Positions 12,510-24,985 of a DNA stretch of 64,000 nt are shown in pieces. The DNA lies in the NCBI RefSeq assembly GCF_048564905.1, contig NC_133021.1, forward strand, positions 17,523,597-17,587,596, read 5' to 3'. Under the pieces are notes generated by a model, which was not told where the DNA came from, ran no database searches, and saw only the letters and a program-made list of their open reading frames with translations. The stretch comes from Vicugna pacos. Lineage: Eukaryota; Chordata; Mammalia; Artiodactyla; Camelidae. How positions within the stretch are numbered: the stretch's first letter is position 1; the number at the start of each line of letters is the position of its first letter. The translations under genes and the position numbers were made by a program.

Positions 12510-13015
12510 TGTTACCAAGTCCAAACTTGTTCTGCTCACCGAAAACAGGCCAGTAACTCAGGAGACGAGGTGTTGGGGCAAGGAAGAATGACTTTATTGG
12601 GAAAGCCAGCAGACCGAGAAGATGGGGACTGATGTCCTAGAGAACCATCTTCCCCCAGTCAGAATTCAGGCTCCTTTTATTACTAAAAAGGGGACGGCGT
12701 GTGGTTGGTTGTTGCAAACTTCTTGGTGTCAGAATCCTTTGTTCTTGCAGCTGCCCACGTGGGCAGGTCATGGTGTTCCTGTAAACCTCCCACAACCCAA
12801 GTGTTATTTTCTGTTGTGCAGTTTTTTTCTCTCTGTGAGTGGGAAAATGTTATACCTTTAAAGGTCAGAGCCTTGAGAATGGGCTGTCCTGTGTGTTTCA
12901 GGCTCTAGGCCACGTTCTCTTACAGAAGGTGCAGAACCAGCACGACTGAGCCCGGGGCACAGAGCACGGGGCTGGGGCTAAGGGAACAGGACCAACACGG
13001 AGTCGTGTTTGTAGA
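12510..13015 (-). mobile_element. ERV-type solo LTR, family B copy 1
   Basis: It is homologous to 51969-52482 along its whole length and, more weakly, to 49204-49722. The outer plus-strand edge is TGTTACCAAGTCCAAAC. On the minus strand a TATA-like box (complement near 12680, TTTTAGTAATAAAAGGAG) is followed by the R/U5-like part. It is a broken fossil without internal genes. The right edge, about 13000-13020, is not sharp and no TSD is visible. Confidence 0.8.
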
Positions 13016-13235
13016 CTCCCTGAGGTTCTCTGCACAACGCTGAGCTTTTGAGGCATTCGCTACAGGAGTTCACAGTTTTGAGGACGGCAATTTGAAGGAA
13101 ATGTTGTGTTTCTCTGTGAACCTATTGAAGCTTCGTCGTGCTTGCCGGGCTCATCCATTACCGTGGCTGTTTGCACATCCATCTCTGGCTGCAGGCCCAC
13201 AAGTTCCCAGTAGGTGCCTCTCTGCTTCTCTGTCG

Positions 13236-13285
13236 CTGGGTTTGGAGCCTGGCACATAGTAGGTGCTTTAATAGTATCCGTTGAC
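13236..13285 (+). mobile_element. MIR or L2 3'-end fragment
   Basis: GGAGCCTGGCACATAGTAGG followed by a TGCTTTAATA run matches the common 3' end shared in style by MIR and L2 (GCCTGGCACATAGTAGGTGCTCAATAAA). It is too short to separate the two. Confidence 0.6.
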
Positions 13286-13699
13286 CAGATGATTGGGTTT
13301 ACGGAGGTCTCAGATGAAAGTGGCAGGTGGGAGAGGAGAGAGGGGTCACAGCAGTGCTTGAAGGGCTCGCTCCCTCCTGGAGAGAACCCTCCCAGGCCTA
13401 GGCCATCCGCCCCAGAAGCCGCCGGTGATGCTCAGTTCCCACCACCAGGCCGAGCTGGCATCTCTGAGCTCCCTTCCTCACTCCCCTTGTCTTGTCCCCT
13501 CCTCCGTTCCCACTTCAAATCCACGTGCTCTTCCCTTCCACTTTGCGCTGGGCGCTGACCCTGCCCCAGGATCCCGGCTGGCCGACGGGATGGACGACTA
13601 TTTTCCCCACCTCTTCCAGGCTGCCGGTTTGGGTGTCCTTTAAGGGCTGGGCATCGTTTGCCCATGGCTAGAAATGAAGGAGCCCCTTGGCAGTGAACT

Positions 13700-14020
13700 T
13701 CCTAATGGTCAGCACATTCATTGGACAGGATGCCAGCGACAGAAACTCAACTCAAACCGCCTCAAACCCCGCATGAGGTGGCGGGGGGCAGGGGTTGCCC
13801 CACACAACCGGAAAGCTCAGGCAGCTGCCTCCAGACGCCCGGGAGACGTTATCAAGGCTCCATCGCTCATTCCACTCTGGCTTTGTTGGGTTTATTCTCC
13901 AAACAGACTGCGTGTGGCCGCCGGATGGAGGCCTGCCCACGCCTTGGAGCTCACAGCTGCACAGAGCAGCCTCCCGCCTTGGCCAGCAGAAGTCCAGGGG
14001 AGGCCCTGGGGCCCGGGACC
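13700..14020 (+). mobile_element. Ancient diverged interspersed repeat (family not named)
   Basis: The order GACAGAAACTCAACTCAAAC (13738 on), a central CTCATTCCACTCTGGCTTTG block and a ...GCCAGCAGAAGTCCAGG end resembles an old mammalian repeat. The block at 54950-55230 appears to be of the same kind. The match is by eye and weak, and I cannot name the family. Confidence 0.35.
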
Positions 14021-14814
14021 AGAGTTTGGGCTGTGTGCAGGCCCGGCCCAAGGTCTACATGTCTACTCTGGATGTGGGGCAGGATGGGGTGCGTAGAGAG
14101 CCCCCACCACCGAAAGCACCCAGGAACACCTGCTCTACGGAGACGTGGGCTTTCCTGGGAACACGTGCTGGACACACAGAGTCAGAGATCTGTTTCAGTA
14201 ACAGGGTCGCCCAGGCACCTTCTTGCTTCATTGCATCTGGAATGGATTTCGGACAAGGATTTCCTCTCACCAAACCGAAGAGAATGCAGGGGACTCCTGT
14301 TGGAAGGCCCTGGCTGGGGTTCAGCGGCGGGGAGAGAAGACATGATGACATGGGTCTCTCTTTACGACTGTGGCCACAGCTGTGGCGCCTCCCATCCTCC
14401 CAGGGCCCCAGGGCCCGAGTGACAGCCTCCACCTGGAGGAGGGGCCGGGCTGCGGGGGAATCTGGGAGCAGGGCCTGGGCCCGAGCCGCCTCCACTCCTG
14501 GGGCCCAGCCACAGCCTGAACAAAGCTCACCAGTCACATCCTTCTCTCTGATCAAAATATTTATCAGGCTTCTTCAAAGGCCACTTGGGCTCTGGAAATC
14601 TTTCCCGGCAACTTACATGGGGCCAAAACCTCTCATCACAGAGCCTTGCTTGGGGGCAGGGCTGCTCTGGGGCTTGGGTGCTGCCCCCCAGGGCAGAGCT
14701 GACAGCTGGGCCCCAGCAGATGGCTTGGAGGTGCCACCTCCGAGGAAGTGGAGGCCTCATGGGTCCGATGGCATGAGTGTCTGCCACATGCCACTTCCAG
14801 AACCAGCCACCCCA

Positions 14815-14960
14815 GATGCTTCCTCTCCTCTGAGCCTCACAATGGCCCTCCAAGGGGATGTTGTGGTCACCTGCCCCCAGATAAGGGACCAAGGCTCAGA
14901 GAGGTTGAGGAACTTACCTAAGGCCACACAACCGGCAGGGAAAGAGGCAGCGCCGGGCCT
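14815..14960 (-). mobile_element. MIR SINE fragment
   Basis: The plus strand shows the complement of the MIR core: CTGAGCCTCACAATGGCCCT, then GGCTCAGAGAGGTTGAGGAA, then CTTACCTAAGGCCACACAAC. This covers most of the central and 3' parts of MIR. Confidence 0.8.
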
Positions 14961-15378
14961 GAATTATTCAAAGAGCGATTTCTTGCTTGCGTTCCTCTTG
15001 CTACACCACCTCCGAGCCTGAATCTGGCCACTGGATTCTCCTGGAAAGTCCCCACAGCTTGGGCAGGGACCTGCTCCATCCTTCCTGGAGGACTGGACTC
15101 CACAGCTGAGGCCCCTCCCAAGTTGCTCCCCACCTGCTCCCCACCTGCTCTCCTCTCTTCCCTCACCTCCTCTCTGTGTCTCACACCCGTTTTCCTGCAT
15201 CAGTGTCCTCGTCTTCTTTAGAGAATTTTAGATGCCAAGGGCTGGTGGTGGTGGCTTCTCTCAGCCCCACCGTGACCGCAAGCCTGTCTCCGCACCTCAG
15301 ACTGATGTCCTTGGACTCAATTCTCTCCAGATTTATCACCGATGTCTGATCCACAGCTGCAGCCACCCCCGGCCCCAG

Positions 15379-15394
15379 TGCCGCCCCCTAGCTC
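15379..15394 (-). promoter_or_regulatory. CTCF-like motif
   Basis: The minus strand reads AGCTAGGGGGCGGCACTG, close to the CTCF core CCASNAGRKGGCRS. A motif of this kind is expected by chance now and then in 64 kb, so binding is only a possibility. Confidence 0.35.
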
Positions 15395-18300
15395 TTAAAA
15401 GACGTTTTACAAGCAAAATTTTCCAAGCAATCTAGAAAAATAGTAAACTCCTGGTCCCCAAAAGAATCTAGAAATTTTTCTTCAGCTCTTTAGCAGAAAA
15501 ATTTCACTTCCAGAGTGACATCATTTCTTTGGTGCTAAGAAAGCGGCACATTTGGTCGGCTTCATTTCTGCGTCCTGGGGTCTAGAAGGTTCCCAGCATA
15601 AAGCAGAACCTAATACATATCTACCGGGGAACAGAGGGACCTTATCTTGACTTGGGTCAAGTTCAACAGCCTCATGCATGTGAGACGACGTCACACATTT
15701 GAGATGGGGCTCTCCACCCAAAATGCAGATGCCGCCTCTGAACTTGAGTGAATCAAAGGATGCTGTCTGCTTAATCTCCTGTAACAAACAAAAAGAGTTT
15801 GCTCATGAACTCTGGCCATCGGTCGTTGGCGTCGCCGTCCCCTTGTCCTGGGCGGAGGCAGATAAATGCACTTGGCAGAGGGGGACGGGCGTCTGCTGAG
15901 CATCTGCAGGACTCCAGCAGGAGTTAATAAGCTGCACTAACAAAGTTAGTTCTGGGCCTTTTGCTTTAAAAGCATCATCAAGCTTTTGGGAGAAAAGACC
16001 CCAAACAGGAGGCAAATGCTCGTCTGGGAATTCCTCTTGAAATTCTCCAGGCGTTGGTTAACGATAAACACAGCCATACAGTGAGTCGTTGCTCAAATGT
16101 GCTTTCTCCACCACGTCGTACGCTGTTGTGTTGAACATTTCTGCTCTGGCTTCTTGGATTTTGTTCCTTAAAAAGATCCCCCCAAATATATTAATGGAGG
16201 CAAGACTCTGAATAAAAAGTTCAATCCAAAAGGGCATTTAATCAAAGGCAGTAGCTTTCTCGGTTGGGGAGGGAGGGCATATGCAGAGGAGGGGGAGGGG
16301 GACCGTGAACTCAGCTGGCAGGAGTAAACGAGATCGCTTGCCCCGCTCCTGTCAGGAAGAACGGAATGAGGGTGAAAGAAAGTTTTATTTTTTATTTTTG
16401 TAAGAACTAGTTTATCCCAAGTCTTGTAAAATGCTCCATACACACCCAGCAAAGTGAGTATCGCTTCTGTCCCCGGAAAGCACGCTGCGCTGAAGGCCGC
16501 TTGCGAGTAGCTTTCTAGAAACCACTGGAAGCAAGTTTTAAAACTGAATTCCCCAACATGACTCCGGGGTCGTCGGCCTGATGCCAGTTTTCAGCTGTTT
16601 TTTTTTAACAGATGGCTGAATGGGAGCTCACAGCCCCAGTCTAACCGTCAAATGAAGGATGAAGACGTCTGACATATCATATGAGCACGAAGTTGAAAGG
16701 CGCTCTTCACCAAAACCTAGACAAATATCTGAATGCGTATTTTGGAACGGGAGATGATGTCCAGTTGGTCTGTTTTATAATATGTCTGTGTGCGGGGAAT
16801 GGGGGAGGAACCAGGATTTAAAAATACAGCCGTCTGTCTCAGAGACATGGGTTATAAAAGCATAGGTTTTTCTTTCAGGAGTCTCTGAAGTTGGAAAGTA
16901 TGAATTACATAGACTCATTAAAACTTTTTATGTTAAATTCAAAGAGTAAAATTAGAAGCCATGTTAATGATCCCGCCAGCCATACAACAACTGGCCAGCA
17001 GATGCTGGAGCCTTATGGTTAAGAGATTACATGGTTTGAGGCGGCGATTTACTGGATGTGTCCCGGGCAGAGAGGACGTGCAGCAAACATGTTATCAGAC
17101 ACAGAAAATATGCCGCCCTGGACAAGGGCCGTGCAAACCTGACGGCCCGCGATGCTTTCCAAGCTGTGCACTTTTCCACTAAACGGTTATTCCAGAGAGT
17201 TGGGGGTTTTTTTCTTTTTGTTAAGAATGAAGAGTTAATCTTATCCAAGTTCAGAGCCAGAAACCTGTCATATGAAATCCCAGCAAAGACCAGCATTCTT
17301 TCCAGCTTCCTCGCTTGCTGTGGGGCTGAGTTTCCCAGGGACCCACGCGCCGACTCGCTGTCAGGCAAAGCAGAGCTCTGCCATTCCGAGCTGGGGACGG
17401 CCCCCCTGGTGCCCGGGTCTCTCTCAGGGGAAAGACGCCGCTTACAGGGAGCAAATAAGGAAACCCGCCAGGCTGGGAGGGACTAGGGGCTGTCTTGGTT
17501 CAGGACACCGGGAGGTCCTAGTTTTGGTCCCCTGCAAAGGTGCCCAGCACACCGGTGTCCCAGGCGTCAGCTTCAAGCCTGCACATCTGACGCCTAGCCC
17601 TCCACACTGCAAACCTTCAGAATGAGGAAGAGCTGCAAGAGAGCTGTGAACGAAGGTGTGTCCACGGGACGGGGAGAGGATGCCACCAGGGTCCCCCATC
17701 AGGGGATGTGTCCCGGGAGATGGCACATGCAGCCCTTTCCACTCTGTTCTCTTTCATGGGCAGGAGGGGACAGTGTGACACGATTCTGCTGGGTCTGAGC
17801 TTCCAGGCGCCTTTCTCTTGTCCACGTGGCTTGCAGCAATTTAATTCTTTCTTTCAGGGACCCGGCAGGGCGCCATTGTTTTTCTGGTTTCCAGGGTGTA
17901 CCCTACGCATTACCCAGGGTGAACGGGGGACGAATCCACTTTGAAGTGTCCTTGTAGAAGACACAGCTGCCTGCCCTCGAAGAGAATGACAGATTCCAAG
18001 AAACTAATCATGAGGCAAAATCTGGGGGTCCACACCTTCCACTCCTGCCCCCCCCCCACAGAGGCTCTGCTCAGGCTGGAAACACGCCAACGAGGAAGTG
18101 TGCCCAGGGGTCAGGTGGTGAGCGCCTCGCTCACCTAACCAGCTTCTCATAAACACCCACTGTGTACCGGGTTCTGAGCCAGCCGCGGGGCAGAGAAGCG
18201 GGGCTGAGCCCTGCGCCCAGGAGCTCATGCACGGTCTGACGGGGAGACACGCCTGACATCCGGGTCCCCGCTGCTCTGAGCTCTGGGGGAGGCAAGTGCT

Positions 18301-19329
18301 TGCCACCGGCCCACCTGAACTTATGGCCCTGGCCTGTCGCCTGCCAGCCCTTGGGTGGCTGACCTCCAACTACCCTGTCACCTGCCTGCTTCTCGGGATG
18401 GTGCCTGGTCTCCGGGCTGCCCTGAGGTCCCAGCGGAAGAGGAGACAGTCCCTGTGTCTGGGTCGCCACCCACATTTCCCCAGTTGGCCTGCTTCCCTCT
18501 TCCCCTTGATATCTGAAACCCAGAAAGCTGTGACTAAGTATAGCGGTGAGCCACCTGGGGACGTGGGAAATGCCGGGGGCCAGGTAACCACAGGTCTTCA
18601 GTTTAAAAGTTGTGACTTGTCACCACAAGAGCCCCTGTATTTGAGGAGCACGTTTCTCCACCACGCCCAGGACGGGCAGGGTTTCCAGGTGGCAGAGCTG
18701 CACCTGCACCTCCTCCGTGGCAGGCGGTAGGTGCCCATATGGAGAGGGACCGAAGTGGGCAAAAGTCCCCACTCCCCCCACCGTGAGGGAGCAGAGGATG
18801 AGAGCAGAGAGACGTAAACCGTGCATTTTATTAGGACGGAAACTGTCATGGAGAGAGAAGAATCAGGAAAGAGGGAGAGGACGCATTGCAGGGCCAGGTG
18901 GGGAGGTCATTATAAAGAGGGACCCATGGCGGTGGCAGTTAGAGCAGGAATTTGGAGGTGAGGAAGCAGCCATTCAGTTATCTGGGAGGTGCATTCCCAG
19001 TGGAAGAACAAAGGTGGGAGGTTGGAGCCTCCTGGAACCAGCAAGTGGCTGACGTGGCCAGCAGGCAGAGAGCGGAGAGCACAGGATGTGAGGCCAGAGG
19101 CACAGCCGGTCAATGTCATGGTCATGGGCCTTCTGCTCTGAGCAGGTGGGGCCTGGGGGCTCCGCCCACAGCAGGACGCACAGGGTGAGGTCTCGCTCTG
19201 CAGAGCAGGAAGCAAGGGCAGGAGCCACGGCCACGATCCAGGCAAGAGGGCTCCTGATCTATTCGTGGTGGACTGGGTGTGACCTGTGGAAGCAGGAAGG
19301 AAATCAGGGACAACGTCAAGTGTGCTGGC
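15395..19329. other. Unique sequence; AT-rich block 15.4-17.3 kb may be regulatory
   Basis: No gene or clear repeat was seen. 15400-17280 is relatively AT-rich and repeat-free. It includes a CATTAAAACTTTTTATG-type stretch near 16916 and a CATATGAAATCCC stretch near 17268, a texture often seen in conserved enhancers. 17300-19330 is GC-rich, with overlapping chance frames and a C-run near 18050. Confidence 0.4.
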
Positions 19330-19590
19330 CTGGGTGCCAGGGTGGGTGAAGTTGGCATCAGGGAGCAGGCCTGGTATAGGGGCAATCTGAGTGAAGTTTG
19401 AGACACGCATTAAATACCCAAGTGAGGATGTCAGGTGGGAGGGGTTTAGAGGAGGGGCAGGCTGCAGACAGGAGGCTGGGATCACCAGCACAGAGATGCT
19501 TCTCCAGCACCGACCAGCTTGCGGGGGGAATGGGCGTGGCTAAAAGGGGCCCGAGGCTGAGCCCTGTGGGCAGGTGAGGTTGGACCCACT
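19330..19590 (+). mobile_element. Ancient mammalian interspersed repeat (family not named)
   Basis: GAAGTTTGAGACACGCATTA, then CCCAAGTGAGGATGTCAGG, then GAGGCTGAGCCCTGTGGGC follow the order of a widespread old mammalian repeat (consensus of the type AGTTTGAGATGCCTGTTAGA..CATCCAAGTGGAGATGTCA..ACTGAGCCCTGGGGC). I do not recall its database name. The repeat may extend left to about 18900. Confidence 0.5.
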
Positions 19591-20337
19591 TCACCTCCCA
19601 GATCCAGAGGAGTCTCTTATTCAAGCTGCGTAAGGGGGTCTGCTTGGCCCTGTCCCAGCCCCTGTGGCCTCAGGAGACAGGCCCCCAGCCCACGTCATCT
19701 GGTCTATCGGGCTTTTTCCAGGCCAGGAGCATCAGTGATGTCGCTGAGGGCCACACGAAGCCAGGTGACCCACACGACCCCCAGTGCCACCAACCAGACA
19801 GCAGACAATCTACTCAGTGTGGCCCCAGCCTGGCCTGGGCTCCAGGAACCAAAGACAGGTCAGTAACTGCACGATTCTGCACAAAACGGCCCTGATATGT
19901 CCTGGGGCTTATGAGCAGCAGGTCAGACTGGCCTCCCACCAACCCCAAACCCACTCCCTCTCCTGGACCAAGTCCCAGGATGAAGGTTCCAGAAGGCTCC
20001 TCAGCCCGTGCCCCACTCCTGGCCTCTTCCGCAGAGTAGCTGGGAGCTCGGGTGACATTCCCAGGTCGAGCTTCCTCAGGCAGGAAGTCACATTTCCAGA
20101 ACCCAGGCGCCTGGAGATCCCTCTCGATTTTTCGATTCCCATGTTATTTTAGAGGAAACCGGCCCCCTCGATTCACGCTGAAAAGTATTGACTGTAGAAA
20201 TCTGCACATGTGGTGTTTTTTGTCTCTGTTTTTGAGCATATCATTAGATTTTTTTTTAATCTCATTTGGGCCAATTTCTTTTTTAAAAAAATTTTTTGAA
20301 TTTTATTTGCTTCTTTGCAGTTTTTAAAATTTGTTTT

Positions 20338-20452
20338 GAGGGGGGGTAGTTAGCTTTGCTCACTTTCTTATTTCTTGATGGAGGTACTGGGCTTGGTCCC
20401 GGGGCCTTGTTCAGGCCAAACACGTGCTCTGCCACCAAGCGTGTGATCAGAA
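20338..20452 (-). mobile_element. Diverged camelid Vic-1-like SINE
   Basis: The minus strand gives a GGTGGCAGAGCACGTGTTTGG-like body, a degenerate B box (GGACCAAGCCC), the CCAGTACCTCCATCAAGAAATAAG 3' junction typical of this SINE and a CTAACTACCCCCC end. It is more diverged than the copies at 317 and 22452, so it is probably an older insertion. Confidence 0.75.
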
Positions 20453-20529
20453 AGTCTGCAGGTTCTGAGTTTTTCCTGGGGGAGGCAGTGAGTGGCCTCC
20501 CTGGGAAAGGGTTTGAAGGCCCAGCTCCC

Positions 20530-20692
20530 AACTTGCTTGCCTCTAAGTAACGCCTTACTCTGCTCATCTATGAAATGGGAGTAATAACCATCCCCGGCTC
20601 ACGGGGTCAGATGAGCTAATAATTGCCAAGTTCTTAGAATAGTGCGCGACCCACAGTGAGCCCTCACTGACCCCAGTGGCCATTATTACTCC
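20530..20692 (+). mobile_element. MIR SINE, 3' two thirds
   Basis: TGCTCATCTATGAAATGGGAG, then AGATGAGCTAATAATTGCCAAG, TTCTTAGAATAGTGCG and CCATTATTACT match the central to 3' MIR consensus in order and orientation. Confidence 0.85.
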
Positions 20693-22451
20693 CTGCAGGA
20701 GCGTGACAAACGGGCAGAGCCCTCTCGCCTGGACCAGGTTGGAGCTGTAATCAGAAAATAGAAAGTTTTACATTATTTAAGCCTCTGCACAGGCCAGGGC
20801 CCGCGTCACGTTGATCCGCAGCGTTCAGGGGTCAAACAGGGACATCTCTGGAGTGACTGGAGTTTCTCTCTCTTACACGTTCAACACAGCCTCGCCAGGT
20901 GGGCTGGGAGCGGTACGCATGAGCACCAGCTTGTCCCAAGAATGAAATCGAGGTTTGGAACCCAAAGGGACAGAAGCCAGATCGTAAGGCAGCCAGACGG
21001 GCAGAAAGCTGTCCCCATTGTGGCATTTTCTTTCCATCCGCAGACCTTCTTATGTGTCCTCGGGCGTCTGTCTCTGCTGGGGACCATCAGGCTTTGCCGG
21101 GAGAGGTGCAGATGTGGAGGCTGGGTTCCTGAGACTCGGGGGACTCACGTTAATTGCTCTGGTTCTGACAAGCAGCTGAGCTTCTGTCCCCCTGGTTGCT
21201 GGCTGGAGGGGACCTGGTGGGGCCGAGGGTGCAGGCTGAGTCCATGACCCTACGGCCACACCTCCCTGGCCGCAGGGAGCAGCTCCCTCACGCGCTCGGG
21301 AGACCTTCCTTCTTGCGGGGAGCCCTGAATTTTCCTGGGCATCTATACCTGCTGTCACCAGCGGTCTGCTCACAGTGGTGTTTCTGCTCCCACCTCAGGA
21401 CATCAGCAGCCAAGCATTCGCTGGAGCCTCTGGGGCCCCTGGCTTCAGCCTCCACTGAGGCAAGAACACCCAGGAAAGCACAGATTTGAGGTCCTAGTTC
21501 CTACTTGTCCTAACAAGTGGTAAAGCACAAACATAACTATTAAAATAAAAAGTGCTCATCTGGGCGACACCAAGGTCACCCAGCTTGCCTCGAATAGACT
21601 GTCCTCATGCCTTGGGACGGGCCATATGGGAGGCTTTCCCTGAGGACCTGGGAGGGTCCTTAGACTCATCGCAGAACCCATTTAAGACACTTGTAAACTG
21701 AGGCTCTGGGACAGTTGAAGCGTCCTCAATGCAGAACAGCTGATGCCCTGCTGCGCCCACCCACCCCTCCCAGAAGGTGCCCCTGGACCCCTTGCTTTCT
21801 CCGGGATCCCAGCCCCAGTGGCCTCTCTCCCCCTCTCCCTGATCTCTCAGGAGCTCTGCACAGCCTCTGGCTTGGGCATCTACTCCTGGCTGCCCTCCAA
21901 ACTGTCTTCCTATGATCCCCCAACCTCTAGGCTAAGCCCCAGGGGCCACCCTAGAGACACAAAGGGAAATGAAACCCAGTTCCAGCCTTGCACCAGCAAC
22001 ATGTGGCCCCTGGGGCGACCCTTTGGCCTCAGGCTCTGCCACCACAGTCAGGGCTGCCCAGAGTCTCAGGCAGGACCTTCCTGGAATTGTAACTCCAGAG
22101 GCGGGAAGCTCTGGTGTCCAGCGAAGGGAACCAGACCACGAGGGAAGATGTCGGCCCAGCATTGGGGATTTCATCTGAAGCTATAGAGCCTGGCTCTGTC
22201 TGCTGGTCCCAGAAGTGGGGTTCCGTGGAATGCTGGTGTTCCTTGAGATGTCCTGTAAAAGCAGGCTCTGTGATCAAGGAAATTTGGGTAATACAGCAGA
22301 CTCTAATTGCCCTTCGGAGCTTTGGACACTGTTAGCTTATAAAGGACTCCCAGTAATCCTAGAGCCGAGAAATTTGTTCAGCCCAGCACGTTCCCATCAC
22401 CTCTGATCCCAGAATCCTTTCCTTGCAGACCACAGTGGAGAGGATCACGGC
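20693..22451. other. Unique sequence, no gene recognised
   Basis: About 1.75 kb. Frames here reach 147 codons on overlapping strands without known domains. A possible MIR trace (AACTGAGGCTCTGGGACAG, 21697-21715) is too short to call firmly. Confidence 0.5.
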
Positions 22452-22542
22452 GGGGGAGGGTAGAGCTCAGTGGTAGAGTGCGTGCTTAGCATACGTGATC
22501 TCCTGGGTTCAATCCCCAGTACCTCCGTTAAAAAAAAAAAAC
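22452..22542 (+). mobile_element. Camelid Vic-1-like tRNA-derived SINE
   Basis: A GGGGGAGGG head is followed by an A-box-like TAGAGCTCAGTGG (22461-22473), a TAGAGTGCGTGCTTAGCATA body, a perfect B box GGTTCAATCCC (22506-22516), CAGTACCTCC and an A-run. This is the best-preserved SINE in the window and the main basis for the camelid call. No convincing TSD was found. Both Pol III boxes look intact. Confidence 0.92.
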
Positions 22543-23659
22543 CACTGAGTTATGTTAAGGTCCTTCCAGCTCAAATATCTTTTTTCCTCTGATCTGGTGG
22601 CGAGCTCTCAAAATTTGGGACAGAGCGACTGATCTTTCAGTGATGGTAACAATTTCTGGTAATTGCTGGTTTGAAGCCTTCTTTCCTCTTTCTCCCGTAA
22701 GAAACTGAACCACCGGGGGAAAAATAAATTTCTGGCTTCAAATGGAAGTAAACAGCTGGAGCTGATGAATTCCAGAAGCAAGTGTTCCTATAAGCATCCA
22801 TGAGAGAGCGGGACAGGGAGACAGGGATGCCACGAAGCCTGTGTAAATATAATTACTCCTGAGTGGAGCAACTCCAGCATTTTCCACCGGGTCGCAGGGA
22901 GGTCACTGGGAGGCCAGCTGTCCAAATATGGCTGCTGATTCCTCTGGGTCAGCAAAGTGTATTAAAAAAGAGATCTTTGGGAGAGAAGTTTCTTGCCACA
23001 TCCTAGTAAGTATCTCCAAATGCATGAGATCTTACATTTAGGGCTGTGGTTTCCGAACCTTTTTCCAAAGCATGAAAAGCCCCTTTTCCAGGGGAAATCT
23101 TACTCAGAACCCCTTCCCATAACCTCAGGCCGGCCTCTGAGGCCACCTCAGGAAACCCCAGGAATCCAGGCTGAAAACTCATGGTCCAGGGCCTTGGGGC
23201 CCAGAGCTCAGGCCTCACACTAGAAACTTCTGGAACCTGGGTGCTTGTTAGGCATGCAGCCGCTGGGCCCCACCCAGACCCACCCGACCCGAGCCTCTCC
23301 GGCCTCAGACCATCTCCGGAGGGGATTCGTGTACATCACGGTTTACAAGGCCCGTGGTGGTGGGAGGGGGCTTGAGGCCTGAAGGTTGCTCCCTCTGTTG
23401 GATCATTCTAAATGCCTGCACGAGGCATCTTGCAAATGAGTCTGGAAATTTCGTTTCCCACGCAGGTACCGCCTCAAGTAGGGTAACCCAGGACAGCCCT
23501 GTCATCGGCCTGACGCTCCTCGTCTGTCAGGTCAAATGCGTGCCCCTCCCTGAGCTCATGGAAACCGCAGGAGAGAAGAAGTGAGGGCGGCCCAGAAAGA
23601 GGCAGGAGAGGAGAGAGCAAAATGGTGAAAATAGAAACTGTGATTTAATTTCTAAATTC
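22543..23659. other. Unique sequence, nothing recognised
   Basis: About 1.1 kb between a SINE and a hairpin. I see no coding region or recognised repeat. Confidence 0.5.
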
Positions 23660-23693
23660 CAAGCCCTGGAATTTACCAGAGTTCCAGGGCTTG
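23660..23693. repeat. Perfect 12-bp inverted repeat (hairpin)
   Basis: CAAGCCCTGGAA at 23660-23671 and its exact complement TTCCAGGGCTTG at 23682-23693 are separated by a 10-nt loop. Pairing does not extend outwards or inwards. The structure is too short for a microRNA precursor and is not part of a repeat I recognise. Confidence 0.9.
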
Positions 23694-24867
23694 CGCCCAG
23701 CTCTCCCGCCGCCCCTCTGGATGGCCTCGGGCAGGTGAACGAAGGCGCCGTCCCATTTATCTCCACTGTCAGAGAGGGGCAGGGGATGATGGCGAGGAGG
23801 CAGGGGTGCTGGTGGTGCCCTGAGATGACTGGCAGGCAGGAGGCACCCAGAGCCGCCCGGGTGCCCAGGACGTATCCATCCCGAGTCAGGAGGCCTGGAC
23901 CCCGGCCCCGGGTGGCCCCTCCGCTGGGTGGTGCTGGCCCCAGAGGCCTTTCTGCGGCGTGCTAGGAGCCTCTGCAGCCTCTCTGGTTTCTTGGCACCTC
24001 AGACCACTTGATCTCAGTCCAGCGATTTGCTCTTATAAACAAGAGAGGGAAAAAAATAGAAGGGTTGTGGAAAACTGACACAGAGAATTAGGTCGCCCTG
24101 GAAATGCTAAGACATCAGCAGAGCGCTTGATGAGCAGGACTCCACTTGGTGGCCTCTGACAGCCGCCGGGGGCAGAGAAGGCAAGACAGGACAGGCAGGC
24201 CAGTGGAGGTCAAGGCGGACCACCCTCTGACCTCTGCCTTCCTGCTGCAGAGGGCGAGCCAGCGGCCCGCCCCGATGGTGAGTGCCTGGGACCTGGGATC
24301 TGGGAGTCTGGGATCCTGACACCCGAAGCAGGCTGCCCCTCCTTGGGCAGATCAGCATCTCGCTCTTCTAGGAGCAGGACGCTAAGCTGCCCTCCCCTCC
24401 TTCCAGAACCCCGTGGTCCGACTTCTGTTCCCTCAGTTCTGGTGCCGACGACGTGTTCATGGGGCTGGAGCTGTCACCACCACTGGCCCTGTAAAAATGC
24501 CTCAAATGATGAAAGCTGGTCTCCCACTCTACTGTAAGCCTTTAAGCCACTTAGAAGACTATTTTTACTCTAAATGCCTCTTTGCATAGACAGTCACCAG
24601 CCGTGGGAACACATTTACACCTTGGAGCAGCAGAATGCATTTTAATTGCTTTAATAAGAGCTGGGAGAAGGAGCAGAGAGGGAAGGCCCTCTCCTGCTCA
24701 GTTAAAGGCGGCTGGAGGAGCCTGGGGCAACGGACCACCTGTCTCCTGGAGCCGGGGCGGCAGGGAAAAGGGGGCTGCCACCCATCCTGGGGGAGGAGGG
24801 AGGGCCTGGAAGGAAAGGGAGCTTATAGGTGGTGACTGGATTTAACTAAAGAAAGAAGCAAATGGAA
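23694..24867. other. Unique GC-rich sequence
   Basis: About 1.2 kb with no recognised gene or repeat. 23720-23960 and 24680-24830 are GC-rich. 24500-24660 is AT-richer. Confidence 0.5.
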
Positions 24868-24985
24868 GAAGCCTTGTGATGCGGTGGAGTGAGCACTGAT
24901 CCTGAGATTAGCTTTGAGGCAAGTTATTTATCGATTTCCACATCTGTAAATGGGTGCAATGATATCGCTCTATTCATGTGATGAA
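24868..24985 (+). mobile_element. MIR SINE fragment followed by an A-run
   Basis: GGTGGAGTGAGCACTGATCC, then GAGGCAAGTTATTTATCGAT, TTCCACATCTGTAAATGGG and GTGATGAAGATTA follow the MIR consensus. A run of about 13 A follows at 24990-25003 and may be an unrelated small expansion. Confidence 0.75.

Noticed and set aside
13795-15021. 408-codon plus-strand open frame
   Set aside because: It lies in GC-rich DNA where stops are rare, overlaps other long frames, runs through a MIR fragment (14815-14960) and an old repeat, and the translation has no domain and low-complexity Pro/Gly/Arg text.
22452-22542. Functional tRNA gene
   Set aside because: The A and B boxes belong to a tRNA-derived SINE with A-rich 3' tail. 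There is no tRNA cloverleaf acceptor stem or Pol III T-terminator right after the body. The same applies to 317-406, 20338-20452 and 62660-62765.
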